DNA of 64,000 nucleotides from contig JBFXAF010000006.1 in the NCBI GenBank assembly GCA_050184585.1, forward strand, positions 124,001 through 188,000. Direction: 5' to 3'. A program made the position numbers and the translations under genes. Shown piece after piece: positions 26,831-35,258 of the stretch; the first letter of the stretch is position 1; each line of letters opens with the position of its first letter. The stretch comes from JBFXAF01 sp050184585. Its GTDB lineage: Bacteria > Pseudomonadota > Alphaproteobacteria > Rhizobiales > Rhizobiaceae. Below the pieces are notes generated by a model. It had not been told where the DNA came from. It did not search any database and was given only the letters and a program-made list of their open reading frames with translations.

Positions 26831-28564
26831 ATGGGTCACGAAGGCAACGAGGTCTGGCTCAAGGACGCGCTGGTCTTCCTGTTCGCGGCCGGCGTGCTGG
26901 TGCCGCTGCTCAGGCTGGCGCGGGTGCCGCCCGTGCTCGGCTTCCTGCTCGCCGGCCTGGCGCTCGGCCCGTTCGGCATGGGCGCGCTTGCCGAGACCTT
27001 CCCGGCGCTTTCCTATTTCACGATCTCGGACGCCGAGGCCGCGCAGCCCTTCGCCGAACTCGGCGTGCTCTTCCTGCTCTTCCTGCTCGGGCTCGAAATG
27101 TCGTTCGAGAAGCTGTGGGCGATGCGGCGCATGGTGGTCGGCGCCGGCGCGACGCAGGCGCTGGTGAGCGCCGTGGCGATCGGCGCGGCGGCGATGCTTC
27201 TCGGGGTGCCGGCGCCGGCGGCGATCGCCATCGGGCTCGGGCTCGCGCTCTCCTCGACGGCGATCGTCATGCAGCTCCTCTCCGACCAGCACCGCACGGC
27301 GAGCGCGGTGGGCCGGACCGCGCTGGCGGTGCTGCTCTTCCAGGACGTGCTGGTGGCGCCGATCCTGATCCTCGTCGGGTTCCTGTCTGCCGACGGCGAG
27401 GCGAGCCTGTGGCGCGTCGTGCTGACCGCACTCGCCCAGGGCGTCGCGGCCATCGCCGTCATCTGGCTCGTGGGCCGCTTCGTGCTTCGCGGCGCGTTCC
27501 GCATCGCGGCCAGCGCCGGCGGCCGCGACTTCCTGATGGGGCTCACGCTGCTCACCGTCGTCGGCTTCGCGGTGATCACTGCGGGCGCCGGGCTGTCGCT
27601 GGCGCTCGGCGCCTTCCTCGGCGGGCTGCTGCTCGGCGAAACCGAGTTCAAGCACCAGACCGAGGTCGACCTCGAACCGTTCAAGGGCCTGCTGCTCGGC
27701 CTGTTCTTCCTGACGGTGGGCACGTCGCTCGACCTCGCGGCCGTGTGGGCCTACCTGCCGGTGGTGGCCGGCGGACTGGCGGCTCTGATCGTCGTCAAGG
27801 GCGCGATCGCCTACCTCGCCTGCCGGCTGTTCGCCGGCAACCAAAAGGTCTCGCTGGAGGCGGCGCTGCTGCTGGCGCCGGCCGGCGAGTTCGCCTTCGT
27901 GGTGTTCACCACGGCAAGCGCCGGCGGGCTGTTTCCGGGCGAGACGGCGGCGGTGGCGACCGCGATCGCCGGCCTTTCGATGATGCTGACCCCGGCGCTC
28001 GCCGCGATCGGGCGGCAACTCGCGGGACGCAGGCAGACGGCCGGGCCAGACGCGCCGGAGCCCGCCGACTATGCCGACCTCGCCGGGCATGTGGTGGTCG
28101 CCGGCTTCGGCCGCGTCGGCCACACAGTCGCCCGCATCCTCGATGCGGAGAAGGCCGAGATCGTGGCGCTCGACCAGAACGCCGACCTCGTGGCCAGGGA
28201 ACGCAAGGCGGGCTGGAAGGTCTATGTCGGCGACGCCTCGCGGCCCGAAATCCTCGAATGCTGCGGGGCAAAGGGGGCAAGCCTGTTCATCGTCACGGTG
28301 GACGACGCCGACGACGCCAGCGCGATCGTCAAGGCGGCGCGCGCGGCGCGCCCCGACGCCACGATCCTGGTGCGCGCCCGCGACACCGACCATGCCATGC
28401 AGCTCGTCAGGGCGGGCGCGACCTTCGTCATTCCCGACGCCATCGAGGCCGGGCTGCAACTCGCCGAGCGGGCGCTGCGCGACTACGGATACACGGCCGA
28501 CGCGGTGCGCGAGCGCATCTCCGCCGAGCGCGACCAGGAATACCGCCGCGCGCAGAAGGGTTGA
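26831..28564 (+). CDS. CPA2 monovalent cation:proton antiporter with RCK domain (KefB/KefC-like)
   Basis: The 577-residue protein has about a dozen hydrophobic helices (beginning DALVFLFAAGVLVPLLRLA and PVLGFLLAGLALGPFG) in the sodium/hydrogen exchanger fold. A cytoplasmic TrkA-N domain follows from about residue 420, with nucleotide-binding VVVAGFGRVGHTVARIL. It should exchange K+ or Na+ for protons under nucleotide or ligand control. The ATG at 26831 gives the normal N-terminus; an upstream ATG at 26777 would add 18 polar residues. No glutathione-gating ancillary gene (KefF/G) is next to it. Confidence 0.9.
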   Translation: MGHEGNEVWLKDALVFLFAAGVLVPLLRLARVPPVLGFLLAGLALGPFGMGALAETFPALSYFTISDAEAAQPFAELGVLFLLFLLGLEMSFEKLWAMRRMVVGAGATQALVSAVAIGAAAMLLGVPAPAAIAIGLGLALSSTAIVMQLLSDQHRTASAVGRTALAVLLFQDVLVAPILILVGFLSADGEASLWRVVLTALAQGVAAIAVIWLVGRFVLRGAFRIAASAGGRDFLMGLTLLTVVGFAVITAGAGLSLALGAFLGGLLLGETEFKHQTEVDLEPFKGLLLGLFFLTVGTSLDLAAVWAYLPVVAGGLAALIVVKGAIAYLACRLFAGNQKVSLEAALLLAPAGEFAFVVFTTASAGGLFPGETAAVATAIAGLSMMLTPALAAIGRQLAGRRQTAGPDAPEPADYADLAGHVVVAGFGRVGHTVARILDAEKAEIVALDQNADLVARERKAGWKVYVGDASRPEILECCGAKGASLFIVTVDDADDASAIVKAARAARPDATILVRARDTDHAMQLVRAGATFVIPDAIEAGLQLAERALRDYGYTADAVRERISAERDQEYRRAQKG

Positions 28565-29133
28565 GTCGCGAATCCTCGCCGCCACGCCCGGAACCCTCCG
28601 TCTGGCCATTGCCGAGGAACCGACCCAGAAAGGTCGGGAAGACGGGCGGCCACGGGGTCGCTCATCTGGTATTTTTACGTGCAACCTCGCGGCCGCCCGT
28701 CCGGCGATTTTTGGCACCCGCCCGATCCGCTTCCCCTCCAAAACCTCCTTTCGGCGGCTCCGGAGGGTTAAGTGCTACCGTCCGGCACGCACGGGTCCTA
28801 ATGCCCGCAGGGGAACCTTCGGCGGAGCCTCCCCGGGCGATGGTCACGAGCCACCGCCGGAGGCGCCGGTTCCGCCCCGCAGATCACCGTCATGACCGGC
28901 TTTCCCGAGGGAGAAACTGCGGCCAAGGATAATGCGGACGCGAGGGAGGTGGATGGAATTGACGAAAATTTCGGGGAAGCAATTGAAATCGCTGGAGGCG
29001 GGCAGAAAGTCTGTCCACCGGCGATGTGCGTCCTTCGCGGCTCGCCCGGCGGTCGAGCGCCTCAGGATGAGGCGTCGCACGAATTGGCGTGCAGTTCAGG
29101 ATGACGAGCGTCGCGCGCGGCTGAACATTGCCG
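28565..29133. other. Non-coding stretch with hairpins and a repeat
   Basis: I see no convincing gene. Short frames on both strands are composed of repeat-derived sequence. From about 28750 to 28870 several GC-rich inverted repeats occur, including GGGGA and TCCCC arms around a CCTTCGGCGG segment, so a structured RNA is possible, but it matches no RNA class I can recall. The right third (29027-29105) holds a palindromic repeat. Confidence 0.5.
29027..29105. repeat. Intergenic repeat with CCTCAGGATGAGG palindrome
   Basis: A segment rich in GGCTCGCC and GTCGAGCGCC is centred on CCTCAGGATGAGG (29060-29072), followed by CAGTTCAGGATGACG. Similar words recur near 31690 and in the 17051 element. It looks like one of the dispersed mosaic repeats of rhizobial chromosomes. 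Confidence 0.5.
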
Positions 29134-30756
29134 TCAGAACTCGAATCCGGCCTGGCCCTCTGTCTTCTCCTTCGGCGCCTTCTTGAAGGCGGAGGAATCA
29201 ACAGCGGGAAGACGGGGGGCCTCGGAATAGTTGAGCAGGCCTTCGACGGTGAGAATCTGGATGCGCGGGATGCGCCCGAACGCGGTGTCGGCGAAACCGG
29301 CGGCGGCGGCCTCGGAAACCATCTGGCGGGTCGGCGAATTGAGCGTGACGAAAATGCCGACCAGCGCCTTCTCGCGCTCGATGACGCTCTTCAGCTTGTG
29401 GATCTGGTCGACGGTTACGCCACCGCCCTTGACCTCGACGATCGCCTTGTCGGTGCGGTTCTTCTCGGTGCGCATATAGACGACGCCGTCGATGCCAGTG
29501 TCGGCGCCCTTCCTGCCGCCCCGGAACGGCTGCGCGTCGGGGATCAGCGTGATCGCCCACTTCTCGAACTCGTGCTTGTCGCGCTCGGCGAGATCGCGGG
29601 CTGCGCCGATGTCCTTCGGCACGCCGATGGTGACGAAGTCCGCCGCCTTGCCGAAGGCGTCGCGGAGACGCCTTTCGATCAGCGAGATAGCGAGGTGGGT
29701 GACGTCGATGCCGATCCAGTTTCGCCCGAGCTTCTGCGCGGCATGGACCGTCGTGCCGCAACCGCAGAAGGGATCGAGCACGAGGTCGCCGGGATTGGAC
29801 GAGGCGGAGATAATGCGTTCGAGAAGGGCGACGGGTTTCTGGGTCGGGTAGCCGAGGCGTTCCTGGGCTCTGGCGTTTATCGGTGGGATGTCACTCCAAA
29901 CCGTGGTTGTTACAGTGCCCTTTTGCTCATCAAGGTAGCGCTTGAACCTCGGCCGTTTCGAGTGATCAAATTCGCCAGACTTGTCACGCGGATACCAGAT
30001 CAGTCCTGACGCATCGAGTTCCGCCATTCGGTCTTTCGAGAATCGCCAACCCATATCCGGCGAGGGATATCCCCTCCATTCGTACATCATGTTTGGACGT
30101 GGCGAAGGGCTCAGTAGCGATGTGAGCTGGAATCGTCTGCCAGCATCATCAATGTTGGAGTAGTGCGACTCTTGGTAAGAATCCGACAATGGCTCGTAAG
30201 GTGTGTTCCAACGGAAATCTTCAGTCTTTGTATAGAACAGTATCTTGTCAGCTGTCCGCGACCACGTCTTGCTGTCATTGTGAGGGGGCGAACGTCTCCA
30301 AGTAATTTCGTTCTGGAACCGCGAAGCCCCGAACACCGCGTCCAGCAATATCTTCAGATAGTGGCTCGCGGTCGGGTCACAGTGGAGGTAGAGCGAGCCC
30401 GTGGCTTTGAGCACCCTGTGCAATTCGATCAGGCGGATGGCCATCATTGCGAGATAGGCCATCATGTCGTTCTCGCCGAGAAAGCCGCGCATCGCCTCCA
30501 GCATGCGCGCGGCCTCGGTGTTCGGCCCGTGCAGCACCTGCCAGTAGGCGTCCTCCGCCTTCTCGTTCCAGTGCCATGTGTCGTCGAAGGCCTCGATCTG
30601 CGCCTGGCTCGACGCGCCGTCGGGCGACTTGAACAGCACATTGTAGGTGGCGTTCGAGTTGAAGGGCGGGTCGAGATATACGAGGTCGACGCTCGCGTCG
30701 GCGACATGGGCGCGGAGGATGTCGAGATTGTCGCCGTAGTAGAGCCGGTTGGTCAT
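29134..30756 (-). CDS. Adenine-specific DNA methyltransferase with C-terminal Mrr-like nuclease domain
   Basis: The 540-residue protein has the beta-class amino-methyltransferase order: catalytic DPPF at residues 29-32, target region, then the SAM-binding DPFCGCGTT near 328-336. After a linker, residues 410-500 look like a PD-(D/E)xK domain: GIDG with Asp423, then EVKGG with Glu441 and Lys443, followed by helices (QIHKLKSVIEREKALVGIFVTL). The methyltransferase should make N6-methyladenine. The nuclease-like part would allow a self-contained restriction-modification or modification-dependent enzyme. No separate restriction or specificity gene is adjacent. Palindromic repeats lie on both sides, suggesting an accessory insertion. 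Confidence 0.87.
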   Translation of the reverse strand: MTNRLYYGDNLDILRAHVADASVDLVYLDPPFNSNATYNVLFKSPDGASSQAQIEAFDDTWHWNEKAEDAYWQVLHGPNTEAARMLEAMRGFLGENDMMAYLAMMAIRLIELHRVLKATGSLYLHCDPTASHYLKILLDAVFGASRFQNEITWRRSPPHNDSKTWSRTADKILFYTKTEDFRWNTPYEPLSDSYQESHYSNIDDAGRRFQLTSLLSPSPRPNMMYEWRGYPSPDMGWRFSKDRMAELDASGLIWYPRDKSGEFDHSKRPRFKRYLDEQKGTVTTTVWSDIPPINARAQERLGYPTQKPVALLERIISASSNPGDLVLDPFCGCGTTVHAAQKLGRNWIGIDVTHLAISLIERRLRDAFGKAADFVTIGVPKDIGAARDLAERDKHEFEKWAITLIPDAQPFRGGRKGADTGIDGVVYMRTEKNRTDKAIVEVKGGGVTVDQIHKLKSVIEREKALVGIFVTLNSPTRQMVSEAAAAGFADTAFGRIPRIQILTVEGLLNYSEAPRLPAVDSSAFKKAPKEKTEGQAGFEF

Positions 30757-30800
30757 GCGAGCCCCCGCTCTTGCGTGGCGAAGGACGCGGAAGCGTCACC

Positions 30801-30958
30801 GACCCCCCTCCGGCCTGCCGGCCATCTCCCCCTCAAGGGGGGAGATTGGATGTCGCGACCGCCTTCGCCAATCGCCGACGTCGCAGAATAGGCGGCCAGG
30901 TCCAAGCTGCCAATCTCCCCCCTTGAGGGGGAGATGGCCGGCAGGCCAGAGGGGGGTC
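30801..30958. repeat. 158-bp palindromic repeat, copy 1
   Basis: The element starts GACCCCCCTC and ends GGGGGGTC. Its arms carry CCTGCCGGCCATCTCCCC, then CTCAAGGGGG and GAGATTGG, with the mirror on the other side around a less conserved centre. A copy of exactly the same length lies at 43298-43455 and a half-copy at 31837. It occupies most of the 335-bp gap before the next gene. Confidence 0.9.
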
Positions 30959-31091
30959 GGAGCAGGTCGAGCCCATCCCTGTCCACAGCCGCGATCCGCA
31001 TCCGACGTTTCCCCTTGACGCAGCGGAACATTACAGGAACGATTGCCGCCATCAACCCCCGATTCGCCGATCATGGCGAAAGGAGCCGAAC

Positions 31092-31289
31092 ATGGCAAAG
31101 AACCATCGCAGCGCCGGCACAGGCCGGTTCGTCACCAAGGGCCATGCGACCCGCCATCCCTCGACCACCGTCAGCGAAACGCGCGGCGGAGGCTCGACAG
31201 GCGGCACGCACCGGAGCGCCAAGTCCGGCCAGTTCGTGACCGACACCTACGCGTCGCGACACCCGAAGACGACGATCAAGGACAATTGA
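31092..31289 (+). CDS. Small basic protein with an internal duplication (65 aa)
   Basis: The protein consists mostly of two copies of one unit: RSAGTGRFVTKGHATRHPST and RSAKSGQFVTDTYASRHPKT, joined by VSETRGGGSTGGTH. The ATG follows AAAGGAG. Such small proteins with repeated FVT..A.RHP.TT units are widespread in rhizobia and have no known function as far as I recall. It is probably cytosolic; no membrane segment or cysteine is seen. The intact duplication argues that it is a real gene. Confidence 0.7.
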   Translation: MAKNHRSAGTGRFVTKGHATRHPSTTVSETRGGGSTGGTHRSAKSGQFVTDTYASRHPKTTIKDN

Positions 31290-31418
31290 GAGCTGCGTCC
31301 GGTTCGCGCTGTACAGGCTCACCCCGGACGAGCGGCTACTTGTTGAAAGCGGGCAAGCGCAGGGCTGAGCGCGCATAAGCGCTCGCGTCAGACGCGGTCG
31401 CCGGGCTATGCAGAAGAG

Positions 31419-31673
31419 ATGAGCCAGCTATCCCTGTTCGATTCGCCGAAGCCCACGTCGGAACGGCGGCCGCCGGACCTTGCCTATGTCCGCAAGCACC
31501 TAAACAGGCTGCTGAGACTTGCGCGCGACGCCGGAATGCTGCCCTGGAGTGAGGCGGAGACCCGCAAGTGGGAAAGTTTCTTTCCGGAACTCACGGCGCT
31601 GCTGCCTCCCGAGGAGGGCGAACCGCTGGCCAAGGCGTTCGCCGCTGAACTCGAGCGGCTGAAGGCGGCGTAG
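31419..31673 (+). CDS. Small hypothetical protein (84 aa)
   Basis: The protein starts MSQLSLFDSPKPTSERRPPDL and continues as a helical body (YVRKHLNRLLRLARDAGMLPWSEAETRKWESFF). A conserved-looking SLFD start and an acidic, leucine-rich C-terminus are visible, but I do not recognise a family. A weak AAGAG ribosome site lies upstream. It stands alone between repeats. Confidence 0.55.
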   Translation: MSQLSLFDSPKPTSERRPPDLAYVRKHLNRLLRLARDAGMLPWSEAETRKWESFFPELTALLPPEEGEPLAKAFAAELERLKAA

Positions 31674-31836
31674 GGCCGCCACTGCGCGGCTCGCGCTCAG
31701 GATGAGGGCGGGGGGCGGCGCGTTCCTGAACCGCCGGCCCGTCCGACCGCGATGTTCCGGCACGGGTTCCCGGGTCTTCCTCCGCCGCGCCGCGGTCGCC
31801 CGAGGACGACCAAACGGGTGACCATGGCGGGACAGC

Positions 31837-31882
31837 GCCCCCCTCTGTCCTGCCGGACATCTCCCCCACATGGGGGGAGATC
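31837..31882. repeat. Half-copy of the 158-bp palindromic repeat
   Basis: CCCCCCTCTGTCCTGCCGG and ATCTCCCCCACATGGGGGGAGAT match one arm of the elements at 30801 and 43298 with several differences. It lies just past the stop of the dehydratase gene. The rest of the 31674-31895 gap contains degenerate words from the 17051 element and no gene. Confidence 0.7.
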
Positions 31883-31895
31883 AGCGGTTTCAGCG

Positions 31896-33701
31896 TCAGT
31901 GATTGTCGCGGGGCACGCCCGAGACGTGCGCCACGTCGCGGTACTTGATGGCGGGTTTCAAGACCATGCCTTCCGAGAACTGGTCGACCATGCCGCGCTG
32001 GATCTCCTGCCACGGCGTCTGGTGCTTCGGATAGTGGTAACCGCCATTGCCGGAGAGCGCCGCGCGGCGGGCGGCGAGTTCGTCGTCCGGGATCAGGATG
32101 TCGGCGGAACCTTTCCTCAGATCGATGCGCACGCGGTCGCCGGTGCGGAGCAGCGCCAGGCCGCCGCCGGCGGCTGCCTCCGGCGAGGCGTTGAGGATGG
32201 AGGGCGAGCCCGACGTGCCGGACTGGCGGCCGTCGCCGATGCAGGGCAGCGAATGGATGCCGCGCTTGAGCAGATAGGCCGGCGGTTGCATGTTGACCAC
32301 CTCGGCGCCGCCCGGATAGCCGACGGGGCCCGCGCCGCGCATGAACAGGATGGTGTGCTCGTCGATGCCGAGCGCCGGATCCTCGATGCGGGCGTGGTAA
32401 TCCTCCGGCCCGTCGAAGACCATCGCCCTGCCCTCGAACGCCTCGGGGTCGGCGGGGTTCGACAGATAGCGGTCGCGGAACTCGGGCGAGATGCCGCTGG
32501 TCTTCATGATGGCGCTGTCGAAGAGGTTGCCCTTGAGGTTGATGAAGCCGGCATTGGGCTTCAGCGGCGCGGCGACGGTGCGGATGACCTTGGGGTCGAG
32601 GTTCTCCACGCCGCGGCAATTGTCACCGATCGAGCGCCCGTTGACGGTGCCGGCGTCCGGATGCGGCAGGAGGCCTGCCCTGAGCAACTCGGCGACCACC
32701 GCCGGCACGCCGCCGGCATGGTGGTAATCCTCGCCGAGATACTCGCCCACCGGCTGGAGGTTGACCAGCAGCGGCACCGGGTGGCCGATCGCCTGCCAGT
32801 CGTCGTTGGAGAGCGGCACGCCGAGATGGCGGGCGATGGCGTTGAGATGGATCGGCGCGTTGGTGGATCCGCCGATGGCGGAATTGACGACGATGGCGTT
32901 CTCGAAGGCCTCGCGGGTCATGATGTCGGAAGGCTTCAGATCCTCGTGGACCATGGAGACGATGCGCTTTCCGGTCTCGTAGGAGACCTGGCCGCGCTCG
33001 CGGTAGGGCGCGGGGATGGCGGCGGAGCCGGGAAGCTGCATGCCCAGCGCCTCGGCGAGGCTGTTCATGGTGGTGGCGGTGCCCATGGTGTTGCAGTAGC
33101 CGACGGACGGCGCCGACGAGGCGACGATGTCCATGAACTGGTCGTAGTCGATCTCGCCCTCGGCGAGCTTCTCGCGCATCTTCCACACGATGGTGCCCGA
33201 GCCGGTGCGCTCGCCGCGGTGCCAGCCATTGAGCATGGGCCCGACGGAGAGCGCGATGGCCGGGATGTTGACGGTTGCCGCGGCCATGAGCATGGCCGGC
33301 GTCGTCTTGTCGCAGCCGATGGTGAGCACCACGCCGTCGAGCGGGTAGCCGTAGAGCACCTCCACCAGCGACAGGTAGGCGAGGTTGCGGTCGAGCGCGG
33401 CGGTCGGGCGCTTGCCGGTCTCCTGGATCGGGTGGCAGGGAAACTCGAAGGGCACGCCGCCGGCCGCCTCGATGCCGGCGCGCACGCGCTTGGCGAGCTC
33501 GATGTGGTGGCGATTGCAGGGGGAGAGGTCGGAGCCGGTCTGGGCGATGCCGATCAGCGGCTTGCCGGATTGAAGCTCGGCGCGGGTCAGGCCGAAATTG
33601 AGATAACGCTCCAGATAGAGCGCGGTCATGCCGGGATTGTCCGGGTTGTCGAACCACTCCTGCGACCGGAGTTTCTTCGCCCTGCCGTTGCCGCCCGCCA
33701 T
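31896..33701 (-). CDS. IlvD/Edd-family dehydratase, sugar-acid type
   Basis: The 601-residue enzyme has the three iron-sulfur cysteines of the family: SPCNRHH (Cys62), TIGCDKTTPAM (Cys130) and GYCNTMGTATTMN (Cys203). Late motifs are AGPVGYPGGAEVVN and CIGDGRQSGTSGSPSILN. N-terminal NFGLTRAELQSGKPLIGIAQ is closer to arabonate/xylonate-type dehydratases than to IlvD. It would remove water from an aldonic acid to give a 2-keto-3-deoxy acid. ATG 33701 follows GGAG at six bases; ATG 33704 is one codon earlier. No other sugar-acid gene is adjacent. Confidence 0.88.
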   Translation of the reverse strand: MAGGNGRAKKLRSQEWFDNPDNPGMTALYLERYLNFGLTRAELQSGKPLIGIAQTGSDLSPCNRHHIELAKRVRAGIEAAGGVPFEFPCHPIQETGKRPTAALDRNLAYLSLVEVLYGYPLDGVVLTIGCDKTTPAMLMAAATVNIPAIALSVGPMLNGWHRGERTGSGTIVWKMREKLAEGEIDYDQFMDIVASSAPSVGYCNTMGTATTMNSLAEALGMQLPGSAAIPAPYRERGQVSYETGKRIVSMVHEDLKPSDIMTREAFENAIVVNSAIGGSTNAPIHLNAIARHLGVPLSNDDWQAIGHPVPLLVNLQPVGEYLGEDYHHAGGVPAVVAELLRAGLLPHPDAGTVNGRSIGDNCRGVENLDPKVIRTVAAPLKPNAGFINLKGNLFDSAIMKTSGISPEFRDRYLSNPADPEAFEGRAMVFDGPEDYHARIEDPALGIDEHTILFMRGAGPVGYPGGAEVVNMQPPAYLLKRGIHSLPCIGDGRQSGTSGSPSILNASPEAAAGGGLALLRTGDRVRIDLRKGSADILIPDDELAARRAALSGNGGYHYPKHQTPWQEIQRGMVDQFSEGMVLKPAIKYRDVAHVSGVPRDNH

Positions 33702-33854
33702 CATGGTCTCCGTATTTGTACGACAAATGGAATATGGCATGCCCCGACCGAGGGCAAGTGCGCCGTTGCAGGTGCGCCAGACCGTACCACCGGACGATGG
33801 ACAAGCGGCGCAGCCGGGCGTAGGCGGAATAGCCGCAAGCGTGGAGGCAGGGCA

Positions 33855-34304
33855 ATGGCGCTCATCATCGAAGGCGAGGAAACCATCGCCGCACCCGTGG
33901 ACAAGGTGTGGGCGGCGCTGAACGACCCGGCGGTGCTGAAAGCCTCGATCCCGGGCTGCCAGAGCCTGGAAAAGACGTCCGACAACGAGCTGGCGGCGAC
34001 GGTGGTGCTGAAGATCGGGCCGATCAAGGCGACCTTCCAGGGCGAGGTGACGCTGGAAAACCTCAATCCGCCGACCAGCTACACGATCCGCGGCGAGGGC
34101 AAGGGCGGCATCGCCGGCTTCGCCAAGGGCGGAGCCGACGTGACGCTGACGCCGGACGGCGAGCGGACTGTGCTGACCTACAAGGCCAAGGCCGACGTCG
34201 GCGGCAAGATCGCGCAGCTGGGCAGCCGGCTGATCCAGTCGACGTCGAAGAAGCTGGCGGGGGAGTTCTTCTCGAGCTTCGGCAAGCAGGTGGGCAAGGG
34301 GTAA
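33855..34304 (+). CDS. CoxG-like SRPBCC-fold protein
   Basis: The 149-residue protein is a START/SRPBCC fold of the carbon-monoxide-dehydrogenase-subunit-G family: MALIIEGEETIAAPVDKVWAALND, then LKASIPGCQSLEKT, and a late QSTSKKLAGEFFSSF helix. CoxG members anchor or assemble molybdenum hydroxylases at the membrane in Cox operons, but no such hydroxylase is near, so the partner is unknown. A GGAGG site lies upstream. It diverges from the dehydratase gene. Confidence 0.85.
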   Translation: MALIIEGEETIAAPVDKVWAALNDPAVLKASIPGCQSLEKTSDNELAATVVLKIGPIKATFQGEVTLENLNPPTSYTIRGEGKGGIAGFAKGGADVTLTPDGERTVLTYKAKADVGGKIAQLGSRLIQSTSKKLAGEFFSSFGKQVGKG

Positions 34305-34348
34305 GTCTTCGCCTCATTCGGGCACCGCCGGCGACACGGCGAGGTTCC

Positions 34349-34405
34349 GGCATGGATCCTCCGGTCTCCGCGACGGCCTTCGGCCTGCTCCGCCAGAGGA
34401 TGACG
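34349..34405. repeat. Half-copy of the 17051 palindromic element
   Basis: This 57-bp segment matches 17051-17107 in the same orientation with about four differences by eye. The second arm is absent. It lies between the convergent CoxG and enoyl-CoA hydratase genes. Confidence 0.8.
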
Positions 34406-34458
34406 AATTCAGGGTGCCATTCCGCCAACTGCCAGCGTCGCCGCTGACTGGAGCCGCC

Positions 34459-35238
34459 TCAGAGCCCGCTGAACCGCGCCTTTCGCTTTTCGAGGAAGGC
34501 GGCGACCGCCTCGGCGACGTCGGGCGAGCGGCCGGCCTCGCGCTGGAGCTCGCGTTCCAGCTTCAACTGCGATTCGAGGTCGGAACCGGAGGCGGCGTGG
34601 ATCGCCCTCTTGGTGAGGCCGTAGGAGACCGTGGGGCCATCGGCGAGGCGCGTCGCCAGCGCCAGCGCCTCGTCGATCAGCGTCCCGTCGTCCACCACCT
34701 TCCAGATCAAGCCCCATTCGGCCGCCGTCGCGGCCGGCAGCGGCTCGGCCAGCATGGCCAGCGCCTTGGCGCGCGCCTCGCCGAGGCGCTGGGCGAGCCA
34801 GAAGGTGCCACCGGCGTCGGGGATGAGAGCGATACGGGCGAAGACCTGGATGAAGGAGGCCGAGCGCGCGGCGAGGATGATGTCGCCGGCGAGCGCGATG
34901 TTGCAGCCGGCGCCGGCGGCGATTCCGTTGACGGCGACGACCACCGGCTTCGGCAGGTCGCGCATCTTCAGGATCAGGGGGTTGTAGGTCTGCTCCAGCG
35001 TCATGCCGAGATCCTGCCCCGGCGCGATGACGCCCTCGGCGAGGTCCTGCCCGGCCGAGAAGCCGCGACCGGCGCCGGTGAGGAGCACCGCGCGGGTGGC
35101 GGCGTCTGCGGCGGCCTCGTCGAAGGCGCGGTGCAGGCCCGCGAGCACGGCGGCGTTCAGCGCGTTCAGCTTGTCGGGGCGGTTGATGGTGGCGACGAGG
35201 ACCGCGCCACGCCGCTCGATCAGGAGTTCGTCGGGCAT
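34459..35238 (-). CDS. Enoyl-CoA hydratase/isomerase family enzyme (PaaG-like)
   Basis: The 259-residue crotonase begins MPDELLIERRGAVLVATINRPDKLNALN. The oxyanion-hole loops are GRGFSAGQDL and GIAAGAGCNIALAGD, with the acidic PDAGGTFWLAQRLG later. The GFSAGQDL and ARIALIPDAGG patterns resemble PaaG/PaaB-type epoxyphenylacetyl-CoA isomerases, but a general enoyl-CoA hydratase is possible. It is cytosolic. The gene follows mrp on the same strand after 20 bp and may share its transcript. Confidence 0.85.
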   Translation of the reverse strand: MPDELLIERRGAVLVATINRPDKLNALNAAVLAGLHRAFDEAAADAATRAVLLTGAGRGFSAGQDLAEGVIAPGQDLGMTLEQTYNPLILKMRDLPKPVVVAVNGIAAGAGCNIALAGDIILAARSASFIQVFARIALIPDAGGTFWLAQRLGEARAKALAMLAEPLPAATAAEWGLIWKVVDDGTLIDEALALATRLADGPTVSYGLTKRAIHAASGSDLESQLKLERELQREAGRSPDVAEAVAAFLEKRKARFSGL

Positions 35239-35258
35239 GGTCCCCCTCCGGTGCGCGA

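Noticed and set aside
28741..28880. A known structured RNA (SRP, RNase P or tmRNA) in the GC-rich hairpin stretch
   Set aside because: None of the conserved cores of these RNAs is visible on either strand; it is left as an unassigned structured region.
28844..29201. Short overlapping minus-strand frames between the antiporter and the methyltransferase
   Set aside because: They run through the repeat around 29060 and share words such as HPEALDRRASREG that recur as translated repeats in rhizobial genomes.
30749..31239. Several 90-100-codon frames on both strands around the 158-bp repeat
   Set aside because: They are translations of the palindrome; only the frame at 43263 is worth noting, because of its exact overlaps with neighbouring genes.
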